A stretch of DNA of 64,000 nucleotides from Stappia sp. BW2 (GCF_008107695.1 NZ_VIRG01000070.1:1116001-1180000); one strand, 5' to 3'. Positions 43,221 through 54,146 are shown, counted from the stretch's first letter. Notes: a model not told the origin generated them from the sequence alone. A program made the numbers and translations.

Positions 43221-46200
43221 TTAACTACAGCCGCTGGTCGAGCCGCAGGTGTCGCACTTCAGGCAGGTGCCGTTTCGCACCATGGTGAAGTTGCCGCATT
43301 CCGAGCAGCTTTCGCCTTCGTAGCCTTTCATTCGGGCCTGGGCGATTTGCTGAGCTGCGGTTTTCACCTGCGGGGCAGGGGCTGAGGTCACTTCAACTGC
43401 GGCAGTGGTTTCTGAGCCGCGAGCAAACGCCGTTGCGACTGCTGAGGTCTGCGCGGCAATCGTTGCGCCCAGTTCAACTTTCACCGCTTCGGTGATCTCA
43501 CCGGCAGGCTCGTTGCCGGAGACGAGGCGGAAACGCTCGGTCTGGCCGCGAACGAGGCCGTGGGAAACCACACCGCCGGAGTTGCCCTTGTCCATTGTCT
43601 TGACCGCGCCTGCGCTGACCGGGCCGCTGAAGGCTTCCGGCGGAACGTGGGCAAGGTCGTGACGGCCAAGATAGGAAACGGCCAGCTCGCGGAAGACGTA
43701 GTCGAGGATCGACGTCGCGTTCTTGATCGCGTCGTTGCCCTGGACCATGCCGGCTGGTTCGAACTTGGTGAAGGTGAACGCGTCGACATATTCCTCGAGC
43801 GGCACACCGTACTGCAGGCCAAGCGAAACGGAGATCGCGAAGTTGTTGATGAACGCCCGAAGCGCAGACCCTTCCTTGTTCATGTCGAGGAAGATTTCGC
43901 CGAGACGGCCGTCATCATATTCGCCGGTGCGCAGGAAGATGGTGTGACCACCGATCTTTGCCTTCTGGGTGTAGCCCTTGCGGCGGGTCGGCAGTTTTTC
44001 CTGTTCACGGACGACACGCTCGACGATCCGCTCGACGATGCGTTCGGCAACCACTTCGGCCTTGGCAGCCAGCGGCTTGGCGGCGAGCGCCTCGATGGCC
44101 TCATCTTCGTCTTCGTCCTCATCCACCAGAAGCTGGGAGTTGAGCGGCTGAGACAGTTTGGAGCCATCGCGGTAAAGGGCGTTCGCCTTGAGGGCGAGCT
44201 TCCAGGACAGCATGTAGGCTTCCTTGCAGTCCTCGACCGTCGCATCGTTCGGCATGTTGATCGTCTTGGAGATCGCACCGGAGATGAACGGCTGGGCTGC
44301 AGCCATCATGCGGATGTGGCTTTCGACCGACAGGTAGCGCTTGCCGATACGGCCGCACGGGTTGGCACAGTCGAAGACCGGATAATGTTCTTCCTTCAGG
44401 AAGGGAGCACCTTCCAGGGTCATCGCACCGCAGACATGGGTGTTGGCCGCTTCGATTTCTGCCTTGGTGTAGCCAAGGAAGGTCAGGAGATCGAATTCCG
44501 GATCTTCCAGTTGCTCGTCGGAAACACCGAGCGCCTTCATCTGCTCGTCACCGAGGGTCCAGCGGTTGAAGACGAACTTGATGTCGAAGGCCGACTTCAT
44601 GCCGTCCTTTAGCTTGGTCAGGCTTTCATCGGTGAAGCCCTTGGTCTTCAGTGCGGACGGGTTGACGCCAGGCGCCTGATCGATGGAACCATGGCCAACG
44701 GCATAGGCTTCGATTTCACCAATCTCGCTTTCCGAATAGCCGAGCTTGCGCAGAGCTTCGGGAACGGCACGGTTGATGATCTTGAAGTAGCCGCCACCGG
44801 CCAGCTTCTTGAACTTCACCAGCGCGAAATCGGGTTCGATGCCGGTGGTGTCGCAGTCCATGACCAGACCGATGGTGCCGGTCGGGGCAATCACGGTGGA
44901 CTGGGCGTTGCGGTAACCGTTCTTTTCGCCGAGTTCGAGCGCGCGGTCCCAGGCTTTCTGGGCGCGTTCGATCAGGACCTTGTCCGGGCAGGACGCATGG
45001 TCGAGTGCCACCGGTGCCGTGTTCAGGCCTTCGTAGCCTTCGGCATTGCCATAGGCTGCCCGGCGGTGGTTGCGCATGACGCGCAGCATGTGGTTTGCGT
45101 TCTTCTTGTAGCCCGGGAAGGCGCCAAGTTCGCCGGCCATTTCAGCAGAAGTGGCATAGGCAACACCGGTCATGACGGCGGTGAGTGCACCGCAAAGCGC
45201 GCGGCCTTCATCGCTGTCGTAGGGTATGCCGGAGGTCATCAGCAGGCCGCCGATGTTGGCATAACCAAGACCAAGAGTGCGGAACTTGTAGGAGAGTTCG
45301 GCAATTTCCTTGGACGGGAACTGGGCCATCAGCACCGAGACTTCCAGAACGATGGTCCACAGGCGGACGGCATGTTCATAGTTGTCGATGTCGAAAGACC
45401 GGTCTTCCCGGCGGAACTGCATCAGGTTCAGGGACGCAAGGTTACAGGCCGTATCGTCCAGGAACATGTATTCCGAGCACGGATTGGACGCGCGGATCTC
45501 GCCATCGGCAAGGCAGGTGTGCCAGTCGTTGATGGTGGTGTGGTACTGCAGTCCCGGATCTGCGGAGGCCCAGGCGGCGTAGCCGATCTGTTCCCACAGT
45601 TCCTTTGCCTTGACGGTCTTCAGAACGTCGCCGGAGCGGCGGGCGGTCAGATCCCAGTCGCTGTCTTCGACAACGGCATTCAGGAAGCCGTCGGTCACGC
45701 GTACCGAGTTATTGGAGTTCTGGCCGGCAACCGTCAGATAGGCGTCGGAATCCCAGTCGGTGTTGAACGTCGGGAATTCGATCTTGCTGAACCCCTGGCG
45801 GGCAAACTGGATGACGCGCTGGATGTAGTTTTCCGGCACCATCATCTTCTTGGCGGCACGGATTTCGCGCTTCAGGGCCGGGTTCTTGGCCGGATCGAAG
45901 CAATCGCCGTTATCCGCCTCGCAGTTGACGCAGGCGCGCATGATCGCAGAAAGGTGCTTCTGGCAGATCTTGGAGCCGGTGACGAGTGCCGCTACCTTCT
46001 GCTCTTCCTTGACCTTCCAGTTGACGTATTCCTCGATGTCCGGGTGGTCGACATCGACCACCACCATCTTGGCCGCACGGCGTGTGGTGCCACCGGATTT
46101 GATCGCACCGGCTGCCCGGTCGCCGATCTTCAGGAAGCTCATCAGGCCGGAGGATTTACCGCCGCCGGACAGGCGCTCGCCTTCAGCACGGACGTGGGAG

Positions 46201-46904
46201 AAATTGGAGCCCGTACCGGAACCGTATTTGAACAGGCGTGCTTCGCGAACCCAAAGGTCCATGATGCCGCCTTCGTTCACCAGGTCGTCGCCGACGGACT
46301 GGATGAAGCAGGCATGCGGCTGTGGGTGCTCATAGGCGCTCTTGGACTTGACGAGCTTGCCGGTCTGGAAGTCGACATAGAAGTGACCCTGGCCCGGGCC
46401 GTCGATGCCATAGGCCCAATGCAGGCCGGTGTTGAACCACTGCGGGGAGTTCGGCGCCACCTTCTGGGTCGCCAGCATGTAACGCAGTTCGTCGTAAAAA
46501 GCCTGGGCGTCGGATTCCTTGTCGAAATACCCGCCTTTCCAGCCCCAGTAGGTCCAGGTGCCGGCAAGACGATCAAAGACCTGGCGGCCGTCGATTTCTG
46601 AACCGTAACGCTCGTCTTCCGGCAGGTCTGCCAGTGCGGCCTCATCGGCCTCATGGCGCCACAGCCAGGACGGGACGGTGTTTTCTTCAACGGCCTTCAG
46701 CTTGGCCGGAACGCCGGCCTTGCGGAAATACTTCTGAGCCAGAATGTCAGACGCGACCTGCGAAAACTGGGTCGGGACCTGAATGTTCTCAAGACGGAAC
46801 ACAATGGATCCGTCCGGATTCCGGATTTCGCTGGTAGCGTTCCGGAATTCAACGCTTGCGTAAGGCGATTGACCTTCCTTGGTATAGCGCCGCTCGATCC
46901 GCAT
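43221..46904 (-). CDS. nrdJ: Vitamin B12-dependent (class II) ribonucleoside-diphosphate reductase
   Basis: A 1227-residue adenosylcobalamin-dependent reductase making deoxyribonucleotides with or without oxygen. N-terminal alpha-type domains include NSPQWFNTGL, SGTGSNFS, GGTTRRAAKM and NPCSEYMFLDDTACNLASLNL; the active-site region around EGLNTAPV and AGGGYFKIIN follows. The C-terminus has a Cys-rich CSECGNFTMVRNGTCLKCDTCGSTSGCS tail for redox exchange or Zn binding. Length is typical of the long alphaproteobacterial NrdJ. The perfect NrdR-type palindrome at 47060 suggests repression by NrdR-ATP/dATP. Confidence 0.97.
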   Translation of the reverse strand: MRIERRYTKEGQSPYASVEFRNATSEIRNPDGSIVFRLENIQVPTQFSQVASDILAQKYFRKAGVPAKLKAVEENTVPSWLWRHEADEAALADLPEDERYGSEIDGRQVFDRLAGTWTYWGWKGGYFDKESDAQAFYDELRYMLATQKVAPNSPQWFNTGLHWAYGIDGPGQGHFYVDFQTGKLVKSKSAYEHPQPHACFIQSVGDDLVNEGGIMDLWVREARLFKYGSGTGSNFSHVRAEGERLSGGGKSSGLMSFLKIGDRAAGAIKSGGTTRRAAKMVVVDVDHPDIEEYVNWKVKEEQKVAALVTGSKICQKHLSAIMRACVNCEADNGDCFDPAKNPALKREIRAAKKMMVPENYIQRVIQFARQGFSKIEFPTFNTDWDSDAYLTVAGQNSNNSVRVTDGFLNAVVEDSDWDLTARRSGDVLKTVKAKELWEQIGYAAWASADPGLQYHTTINDWHTCLADGEIRASNPCSEYMFLDDTACNLASLNLMQFRREDRSFDIDNYEHAVRLWTIVLEVSVLMAQFPSKEIAELSYKFRTLGLGYANIGGLLMTSGIPYDSDEGRALCGALTAVMTGVAYATSAEMAGELGAFPGYKKNANHMLRVMRNHRRAAYGNAEGYEGLNTAPVALDHASCPDKVLIERAQKAWDRALELGEKNGYRNAQSTVIAPTGTIGLVMDCDTTGIEPDFALVKFKKLAGGGYFKIINRAVPEALRKLGYSESEIGEIEAYAVGHGSIDQAPGVNPSALKTKGFTDESLTKLKDGMKSAFDIKFVFNRWTLGDEQMKALGVSDEQLEDPEFDLLTFLGYTKAEIEAANTHVCGAMTLEGAPFLKEEHYPVFDCANPCGRIGKRYLSVESHIRMMAAAQPFISGAISKTINMPNDATVEDCKEAYMLSWKLALKANALYRDGSKLSQPLNSQLLVDEDEDEDEAIEALAAKPLAAKAEVVAERIVERIVERVVREQEKLPTRRKGYTQKAKIGGHTIFLRTGEYDDGRLGEIFLDMNKEGSALRAFINNFAISVSLGLQYGVPLEEYVDAFTFTKFEPAGMVQGNDAIKNATSILDYVFRELAVSYLGRHDLAHVPPEAFSGPVSAGAVKTMDKGNSGGVVSHGLVRGQTERFRLVSGNEPAGEITEAVKVELGATIAAQTSAVATAFARGSETTAAVEVTSAPAPQVKTAAQQIAQARMKGYEGESCSECGNFTMVRNGTCLKCDTCGSTSGCS

Positions 46905-47546
46905 CTTCTCAAGTCCCCTTTTAGATTACTGCCGGTTCCCCCGAACCAGCCTTGACCGCATCGCATCCGAACGTGGCGTGGCCGCCTGCCTCTAGGTTCG
47001 GATGCCGTCCTGCAAGTTACAGGCTTCGTGCCTGTATGTAGCGTATCTTGTGTTTCTATCCACTATATATAGTGGTCATCAACAGGTTTGTCGCGACATG
47101 CGTCAGGAAGTCGGCACAACAAAACCCGTCTCCTGGCTTTGGGGTCAAAGACCTGGAGCGGTACGCCTGATACTGGTGATTTTTGCTGACCGAAGCGCCC
47201 GAATGGGCTCCCGATTACTCACATCGCAATGATGAGAAACTAATGTAAACGAAATCTTAAGGTCAAGGCCGGAGTGACAACAGGTAGTGCCTGGATTGTG
47301 GGCAAACGCAAAATCTTGTGTGGGTGTGTGGATAATGGGGACCGGAGCGGGGACCCCGTTTTGCCAAGGAAATTAGCGCTTGCTTTCCCGGCGAAGGAGT
47401 GCAGGCGCCATAAGGCGCAAGTCCCTGTGGATGATAATAGACTGCATTTGATGACAATTTGACGAAAATGGCGACGACGGATTTCAACCGGGTTTAAGCC
47501 GGGGCTGGTTTCATGCGGACGGGATAGGGAAAAAGGTCTGCATTTG
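46905..47546. other. Divergent intergenic region, nrdJ and response regulator
   Basis: A 642-bp gap. It holds the NrdR box at 47060 and a 7-bp hairpin (TACAGGC-ttcgt-GCCTGTA, 47018-47036) in the nrdJ leader. I found no cobalamin riboswitch core by eye and no gene. Confidence 0.5.
47038..47075 (-). promoter_or_regulatory. NrdR box(es) upstream of nrdJ
   Basis: CCACTATATATAGTGG (47060-47075) is a perfect 16-bp palindrome matching the NrdR-box pattern (ACACnATATnTnGTGT class). A weaker copy, GTAGCGTATCTTGTGT (47038-47053), retains the right half and lies 22 bp away centre to centre, about two helical turns. NrdR normally binds box pairs. The sites are about 150 bp before the nrdJ start. Confidence 0.75.
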
Positions 47547-48257
47547 ATGAAACATCACGCCGCATTCGGACTAGCGATGGAAGACATTGATGCTGTCGTC
47601 GTGGAAGACAGCAAACCGATGCAGACGATTCTCCGTTCGATACTGCTCAGTTTCAAGGTCGCGCGTGTGCGGGTATTCGATTCGGTTGACGAGGCGCTCG
47701 AGGCCAGTCTGGCTGAACCGCCCAATGTGATTCTCACTGACTGGCGCATGGCGCCGACGTCCGGTTACCAGTTTCTGCGCCTTGTGCGGCACCGTCATAT
47801 GGAGCCGCTTTGCTATGTGCCGATTCTTTTCATTACCGCGCATGGCACCCGCCCACTGGTGGACAAGGCCTTGAGGGCAGGGGCCCATCATGTTCTGGTC
47901 AAGCCGGTTTCTCCGTCGACGCTTTTCAAGCGGCTGAAGTGGATATTGGCCGACGACCGTCCGATGATTCTGGAGAACTCCGGCTTCTACAACATCTATG
48001 GCATCCAGAAGGCCATGGATGAACAGGCGGAAAAGATGCAATCGCTTGCCGGTGCGCGGCTGCACCACCGCGTTGCCACGCAAAAGCGTGCCGCGGTAGA
48101 AGGTGCCGTGGAAGCTGCGTTCGAGAGCAAACAGGAAGATCCGCCAAAGGTCTTCGCCGGCGTAAAGAAAGAAGGGACTCCCCAACAGCATTCGGCAGCG
48201 GCGAAACATATCCGTAATGCCGGTTTTGCCCCCTTCAAGGGTTTGAAACTTCACTGA
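47547..48257 (+). CDS. Receiver-domain response regulator without output HTH
   Basis: A 236-residue protein. The REC domain (about residues 14-140) has acidic residues VVVED, phospho-acceptor Asp65 (ILTDWRMAP), the FITAHG Thr/Ala switch region and Lys119 (HVLVKPVS). The C-terminal 100 residues are polar, contain NIYGIQKAMDEQAEKM and no DNA-binding domain, so it probably signals by protein-protein contact, CheY-like. ATG 47547 is used; ATG 47577 (MEDIDAVVVED) is also possible. No histidine kinase is adjacent. Confidence 0.85.
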   Translation: MKHHAAFGLAMEDIDAVVVEDSKPMQTILRSILLSFKVARVRVFDSVDEALEASLAEPPNVILTDWRMAPTSGYQFLRLVRHRHMEPLCYVPILFITAHGTRPLVDKALRAGAHHVLVKPVSPSTLFKRLKWILADDRPMILENSGFYNIYGIQKAMDEQAEKMQSLAGARLHHRVATQKRAAVEGAVEAAFESKQEDPPKVFAGVKKEGTPQQHSAAAKHIRNAGFAPFKGLKLH

Positions 48258-48463
48258 GGCCATACTTGATGCGCATGGCTGGCAAACGGATGCATGCGTT
48301 GTGACAGCGGCGATGAGACCGGGCGCGCAATTTCCCGTTCTTTTCTGGATGCAAAGTCTGGACAGACGCAGCCGATAGCGCCATAGTCCGGCAAAATCCA
48401 TCCCGCCCTATTGGCGTGGCAAAGGATGTTTCCGACTTGCAATCAAGGGACCTTCAAAGGGCC

Positions 48464-48850
48464 ATGAAAACTCTGCTGCTAGAACTGTTTACCTGGTGGA
48501 ACAGCCAGACGATGGGTACCCGCTTCTTCACGTGGCGCAAGGGTGAGTTTGTCGGTGAGGATGAGTTCGGCAACAAATACTACAAGGAACGCGCTGGCAA
48601 AAGGCGCTGGGTGATCTACAACGGTCTCGCCGAAGCCTCCGCCATTCCTCCGGGCTGGCATGGCTGGATGCATCACCGCGTCGACACGCCGCCGTCCGAT
48701 GAAACCTACCACGCCAAGCATTGGCAGCAGGCCCACCGGTCCAATCCGACGGGCACGCCTGCAGCCTACCGGCCGCATGGCTCCATCCTGACTCCGGAAA
48801 AACGCCCGGAAGTGACCGGCGATTACGAAGCCTGGACGCCGGGCGGCTGA
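48464..48850 (+). CDS. NDUFA12-like NADH:ubiquinone oxidoreductase accessory subunit
   Basis: A 128-residue homologue of the mitochondrial complex I subunit NDUFA12 (B17.2), found with alphaproteobacterial complex I. TRFFTWRKGEFVGEDEFGNKYYKER and RRWVIYNGLAEASAIPPGWHGWMHHRVDTPP are the hallmark blocks. Start ATG 48464 is supported by AAAGGGCC just upstream; an earlier GTG at 48416 would add 16 residues. It sits near aat/accBC, as in many Hyphomicrobiales. Confidence 0.93.
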   Translation: MKTLLLELFTWWNSQTMGTRFFTWRKGEFVGEDEFGNKYYKERAGKRRWVIYNGLAEASAIPPGWHGWMHHRVDTPPSDETYHAKHWQQAHRSNPTGTPAAYRPHGSILTPEKRPEVTGDYEAWTPGG

Positions 48851-48878
48851 TCACCGTGCACTGTGAACATCAAGACTG

Positions 48879-48906
48879 AAAGGCCCTGCATTTGCAGGGC
48901 TTTTTT
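48879..48906 (+). terminator. Terminator after the NDUFA12-like gene
   Basis: AAAGGCCCTGC-attt-GCAGGGCTTTTTT, 28 bp past the stop; perfect stem plus T-tract. Confidence 0.9.
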
Positions 48907-49173
48907 CGTTTCAGCCCGAGCAAACGCCCGTGAACCGTTCGGTACAGCAGACGTGGGCAAGGGGGAATGTTGTCCGGTGAGCTGCCGTCAGATTACCTGT
49001 AATTGATCGTTGAATCCCTTAAAGGGGTATACATAAAATTATTATGCAATTGAAAGTATATTTTGAAATATATTTCTTCTCTTATGTAATTTATTTGTGA
49101 CTTAAAACACATAACGTAAGGTAAGATGCGATGTAAAGAAGAGGATACTTATTGTCCATCAAGGAGCAGTCGG
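48907..49173. other. AT-rich leader of the orphan gene
   Basis: Between the terminator and the orphan gene, 49020-49125 is made almost entirely of A and T, in sharp contrast to the roughly 58% GC flanks. This suggests a transferred segment or a strong, AT-rich promoter region. No -35/-10 pair stands out above the background. Confidence 0.55.
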
Positions 49174-50181
49174 ATGGAACGGGAATGGATGAAGCTTCAG
49201 GAGCTGAGCAACCGTCTCAACAACGTCTGCAAACCGGCCTGGGAAAATATTCTGATCAAGACAGGCAGCAGTTATGTGAATGCTGATGAGGCTGTCCGAA
49301 AGCTATTGCCGAAAGGGCACGATACAGAACCAGGCTGGGCCTGGACGGCGTTGAAGGGCACCATGAAAGGACCCCTGGCTGCCTTGATCACCAATCCGGT
49401 GGCTGCGGGAATTGCGACCTTCTACATAATCGATGCTGTGAAGGGCGAAAAGGAACCTCTTCCTTCGCCGCCGCAGTTTGATACCAATCCCCAGAAGTAT
49501 CTTCAGTACATCAAGTTTCACTATAATCTGGTCTATATCAATTCCACCCAGAAAATACTGAAAATGCAGGAAGCTGCGCGTACCGGCGGTTCGGTTGATA
49601 TCGAACGACTCCGGCGCTCGCTGGAGCGGTCTCCCTTTGCTCATGTGCCTCGCGGCTACAAGTGGTTCAAGCACGACAAACTGGAAGAAAATATCGAAGC
49701 CGGTCTGTTGGCAATATGGCTCAATAGTCTCACCAGCGGTCAAAAGCTGGAACAGGTTTCGCGCGCGATGGGGGAAGACGACCGACACAACGCTCGCGGT
49801 GCAGCTGGAAAGTCTGACGGGAAATACCGTCACCACCTGTGGCAGAGATTGAAAGACCTGGGAGCTTTCGATCGGGCATATTCGGGGGGAGTGAAAAAGA
49901 GTGACAATGCGAAATCAACCGATGGCTTCCTGACCAGCGGGACGCCCTCTTATGAGTACGAATTCTGGCTCAAGATAGCCCGGGATTTCTGGGCGAAAAA
50001 TCAGTCACCGTCGGACTTGTTTTATATTGCTTTGGAAGAACCGGCCGCCGAACTTGGGTTCCGGAACGCGATGAGGGCTTTTCAAACACAGGATTTCACG
50101 CACAGAATGAGTGCTTTCCTGTCGCCATCATGGTCTACAATTCGCGATCTGGTCGGAACTGGCGCGGGGGCAAAGAAATGA
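49174..50181 (+). CDS. Orphan hypothetical protein
   Basis: A 335-residue protein I do not recognise. Residues about 55-80 (MKGPLAALITNPVAAGIATFYIIDAV) form one hydrophobic segment; the rest is soluble, Lys/Trp-rich, with FDTNPQKYLQYIKFHYNLVYI and YEYEFWLKIARDFWAKNQSPSDLF. There is no catalytic motif, repeat or signal peptide that I can name. ATG 49174 has an AAGGAG Shine-Dalgarno 8 nt upstream and is preferred over ATG 49126. Its AT-rich leader and lack of family hint at horizontal acquisition. Confidence 0.6.
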   Translation: MEREWMKLQELSNRLNNVCKPAWENILIKTGSSYVNADEAVRKLLPKGHDTEPGWAWTALKGTMKGPLAALITNPVAAGIATFYIIDAVKGEKEPLPSPPQFDTNPQKYLQYIKFHYNLVYINSTQKILKMQEAARTGGSVDIERLRRSLERSPFAHVPRGYKWFKHDKLEENIEAGLLAIWLNSLTSGQKLEQVSRAMGEDDRHNARGAAGKSDGKYRHHLWQRLKDLGAFDRAYSGGVKKSDNAKSTDGFLTSGTPSYEYEFWLKIARDFWAKNQSPSDLFYIALEEPAAELGFRNAMRAFQTQDFTHRMSAFLSPSWSTIRDLVGTGAGAKK

Positions 50182-50360
50182 GTGCGCCACCCCGGTCGTT
50201 TGCTGCCTGAAAAGGGTGTTCTTGCGCGTTGAACACCAGAGATCGTTCGGCGCAGGAACGTTTGAAAGCCAGCCGCCGCCGGAGGTCTCCAAGTCTGTTG
50301 TTTGGCTGGTCCGGTCGTGCTTTGCCGGTGGCCTCGTAAAGTTCAGAAGCGGGGGCCGGT

Positions 50361-51041
50361 CTACGGCTCGTTCCAGCTATCAAGCACCGCCAACACCTCC
50401 TGGCCGTTGGCTAGCGGTGACAGGGCATAGAAGTCGGTTTCCAGTTTCAGCGCTTCACTGAGCCGTTCGTTATAGGCGGCCTGAGGAACTTCCTCGGTGC
50501 CGAACTTGCTGAGGTGGTCGGTCACGAATTGTGTATCGAGCAGCGAATAGCCTCCGGCAATCAGCCGGGCGACCAGATGCGCAAGGCATACCTTGGAGGC
50601 GTCGGTGCGGAAGGTGAACATGCTTTCGCCGAAAAAAGCTCCGTTCAGGCTGACGCCATAGAGCCCGCCGACCAGTTCGCCGTCTTGCCAGGCCTCCATG
50701 GTGTGGCAATAGCCCATGTCGAACAGCTCACCGTAGAGGCGTCTGATTTCCCGGTTGATCCAGGTTTTCTGCCGCCCTGGCATCGGGTGGGCGCAGCCGT
50801 CGATGACGCCTTGGAAATCCGTACTGACCCGAACCTCGAACACGTCGTTTCGAATCGTGCGACGCAGGCGGCGAGGCAGGTGGAAATTGTTGAGGGGGAG
50901 AATGCCGCGGCGTTCCGGCTCCAGCCAGAAGAGGCCAGGGTCTTCGGCAGATTCCGCCATTGGAAACAGGCCGCAGGCATAGGCTTTCAACAGCACCTGC
51001 GGCGTGATTTCCAGAACGATGTCGTCTTTGTAACCAGCCAT
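50361..51041 (-). CDS. aat: Leucyl/phenylalanyl-tRNA-protein transferase
   Basis: A 226-residue enzyme that attaches Leu or Phe from charged tRNA to proteins with N-terminal Lys or Arg, creating N-degrons for ClpS-ClpAP. Diagnostic blocks are YACGLFPMAESAEDPGLFWLEPERRGILPL, THxWI-type GRQKTWINREI, and GYCHTMEAWQDGELVGGLYGVSLNGAFFGESMFTF followed by DTQFVTDHLSKFG. Length is typical. It lies downstream of accBC on the same strand with a 145-bp gap. Confidence 0.96.
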   Translation of the reverse strand: MAGYKDDIVLEITPQVLLKAYACGLFPMAESAEDPGLFWLEPERRGILPLNNFHLPRRLRRTIRNDVFEVRVSTDFQGVIDGCAHPMPGRQKTWINREIRRLYGELFDMGYCHTMEAWQDGELVGGLYGVSLNGAFFGESMFTFRTDASKVCLAHLVARLIAGGYSLLDTQFVTDHLSKFGTEEVPQAAYNERLSEALKLETDFYALSPLANGQEVLAVLDSWNEP

Positions 51042-51186
51042 GAGGCCTCACTCACCAAGTGGGAAACGACGGACCGGCAGATGCGCGATAGGAACATCTG
51101 AAATCTGGTCGCAACCGGTTTTCTGGAGCATCTTCTGCGCGCTCATTCAAACACGCAATGCTCCAGACACCCGTTCCCGTATCCGG

Positions 51187-52533
<1,347 letters not shown>

Positions 52534-52548
52534 GGCCACGACGGCTCC

Positions 52549-53022
52549 TTATTCGACGATAATGAGCGGTTCGCCGAATTCCACCGGCTGCGCATCGTCC
52601 ACCAGGATCTGTTTGACGGTGCCCGCCTTGGTGGCAGGAATGTGGTTCATGGTTTTCATGGCTTCGATGATCAGGATCGTCTGACCTTCGGTGACCTTGT
52701 CGCCAACCTGAATGAAGTTCGGTGCGCCTGGTTCGGCTGCCAGATAGGCTGTACCGACCATGGGGGAGTTGACGGTTGTGCCGGCGTGAGCCGGTTCGGC
52801 TGCCGGTGCGGGCGCGGCCTGGGACGGTGCTGCTGCCGGCGCCGTAGGGGCGGCCATGGGCGCTGCAACGTTCACCGGTGCGCTGATCGAGATCTGACGG
52901 GCAACGCGGATACGCGTATCGCCCTGTTCCAGTTCGATTTCCGAGAGATTTGTCTCGTCCAGGAGAACAGCGAGGTCCCGGATCAGGGCCGTGTCAAATT
53001 TCTTGTTATCATTACGCATCAT
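52549..53022 (-). CDS. accB: Acetyl-CoA carboxylase, biotin carboxyl carrier protein
   Basis: A 157-residue BCCP. The C-terminal lipoyl-type domain (about 84-157) carries the biotinylation motif EAMKTMN with Lys123 as acceptor and the thumb-like AEPGAPNFIQVGD. An Ala/Pro-rich linker (about 50-80) connects a short N-terminal domain. It is first in the accB-accC operon; the dsbA terminator separates it from upstream genes. Confidence 0.97.
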   Translation of the reverse strand: MMRNDNKKFDTALIRDLAVLLDETNLSEIELEQGDTRIRVARQISISAPVNVAAPMAAPTAPAAAPSQAAPAPAAEPAHAGTTVNSPMVGTAYLAAEPGAPNFIQVGDKVTEGQTILIIEAMKTMNHIPATKAGTVKQILVDDAQPVEFGEPLIIVE

Positions 53023-53342
53023 GTTTGGCTCTCATACTCGGTCCGCAAGACACGCGACTGGCCGGCTTGCCGGGCGACTGCTCCATACTGGGATGGGGTC
53101 AGACCCGGAATTTCCTGCCCTGCGACTCGATCAGGGTCCGTCAGGCCGGGGCCGCAACCACGCTCTTGCTCCGCCGTTTGTTCGGGCGGACAAAGATCTT
53201 TGGCTCATCTCTTCGTGGAGACGAGCCACGCTTCTTATAGGGATTCAATTGAAACAGGAAAACCCCCGATTTCTCACTGACATGAGGAATGGGGGTTTCC
53301 AACAGGCAAGTGTGAGCCGAAACGCTGTTTCGGCTCACCGGG
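53023..53342. other. Intergenic region between dsbA-like gene and accB
   Basis: A 320-bp gap containing the dsbA terminator (53259) and probably the accBC promoter. In many Hyphomicrobiales the 3-dehydroquinate dehydratase gene aroQ lies here; I see no aroQ frame. Confidence 0.55.
53259..53298 (-). terminator. Terminator after the dsbA-like gene
   Basis: GGGGGTTT / AAACCCCC stem (with inner ATT/AAT and CTC/GAG pairs) reading into TTTTCC on the minus strand, 45 bp past the stop. Confidence 0.75.
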
Positions 53343-54146
53343 TCAGCAGGTTGTCTGGCCGCAGTTCTGCAGTGCGTCGAGCTTCTGGCTCAGTTCCTGG
53401 TAACCGACTGCGCCCATAACCACGTCGTTGCCCACGACATAGGAGGGGGTGCCCGTCAAGCCGAGACGGTTGGCAAGGGAATAGACCTCTTCGATTGTCT
53501 GGCTGGCTTCGTCGGTCTTCATGGATTCCAGAATATCATCTTCGGAAATGCCGACTGAGTTCGCTGCTTCGAGGGCGCTGGCACGATTGGCCTGTCCGCG
53601 GCTCAGCAGAAGCTTTTCGTGAAATTCGCTATATTTCTCCGGTGCGATGGAGTTGACCGCAACAGCAACCTGAGCCGCTTCAACGGAGCCCTGGCCAAGA
53701 ACCGGGAATTCCTTCAGAACCACCTTCAGGTCCGGATGCTCCTCGATCAGCTTGACCATGTCGCCGTGTGCGCGCTTGCAGTAGCCGCAGTTGTAGTCGA
53801 AGAACTCAACCAGCGTCACGGTGCCTTCCGGATTGCCAAGCACGACCTGGCGGGACGAATTGAAAAGAACATCTGCGCTGTCGGTCAGGGTCTGCACGCG
53901 TGCTGCTTCAGCGGCTTCCTTTTCTCGGCGATCAAGTTCGGTCAGGGCTTCGGCAATCACTTCAGGATGCTCCAGCAGGTATTCCCGCACGATTTTTTCG
54001 ATCTCGCTGCGGTCCACCTCCTGTGCGGCAACAGGGCCGGCCAGCAGGGCGAGCACAAGCGCACAAGCCGACAGGATGCGCAGCAGCGCCGGCGGGCAAA
54101 GCGACCCGGTCTTCAGGAACAGGGGCTTCGGGGAAATCTGGGTCAT
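53343..54146 (-). CDS. DsbA-family thiol:disulfide oxidoreductase
   Basis: A 267-residue periplasmic protein: signal peptide (about 20-42, ending GPVAAQ), a helical N-terminal extension (43-95), and a thioredoxin fold with active site CGYC (Cys120-Cys123) in FFDYNCGYCKR and a cis-Pro in GLTGTPSYVVG. The extension with DREKEAAEA resembles Com1/ScsC-like DsbA proteins, so it may be a disulfide oxidase, isomerase or copper-related variant. Confidence 0.92.
   Translation of the reverse strand: MTQISPKPLFLKTGSLCPPALLRILSACALVLALLAGPVAAQEVDRSEIEKIVREYLLEHPEVIAEALTELDRREKEAAEAARVQTLTDSADVLFNSSRQVVLGNPEGTVTLVEFFDYNCGYCKRAHGDMVKLIEEHPDLKVVLKEFPVLGQGSVEAAQVAVAVNSIAPEKYSEFHEKLLLSRGQANRASALEAANSVGISEDDILESMKTDEASQTIEEVYSLANRLGLTGTPSYVVGNDVVMGAVGYQELSQKLDALQNCGQTTC

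Noticed and set aside
44691..46601. 636-codon plus-strand frame opposite nrdJ.
   Set aside because: Shadow of the highly conserved nrdJ coding sequence in a GC-rich genome.
46905..47059. Possible cobalamin riboswitch before nrdJ.
   Set aside because: I could not find the conserved B12-box core (GCCACTG-like) in the leader; a covariance-model search (Rfam cobalamin family) would settle it.
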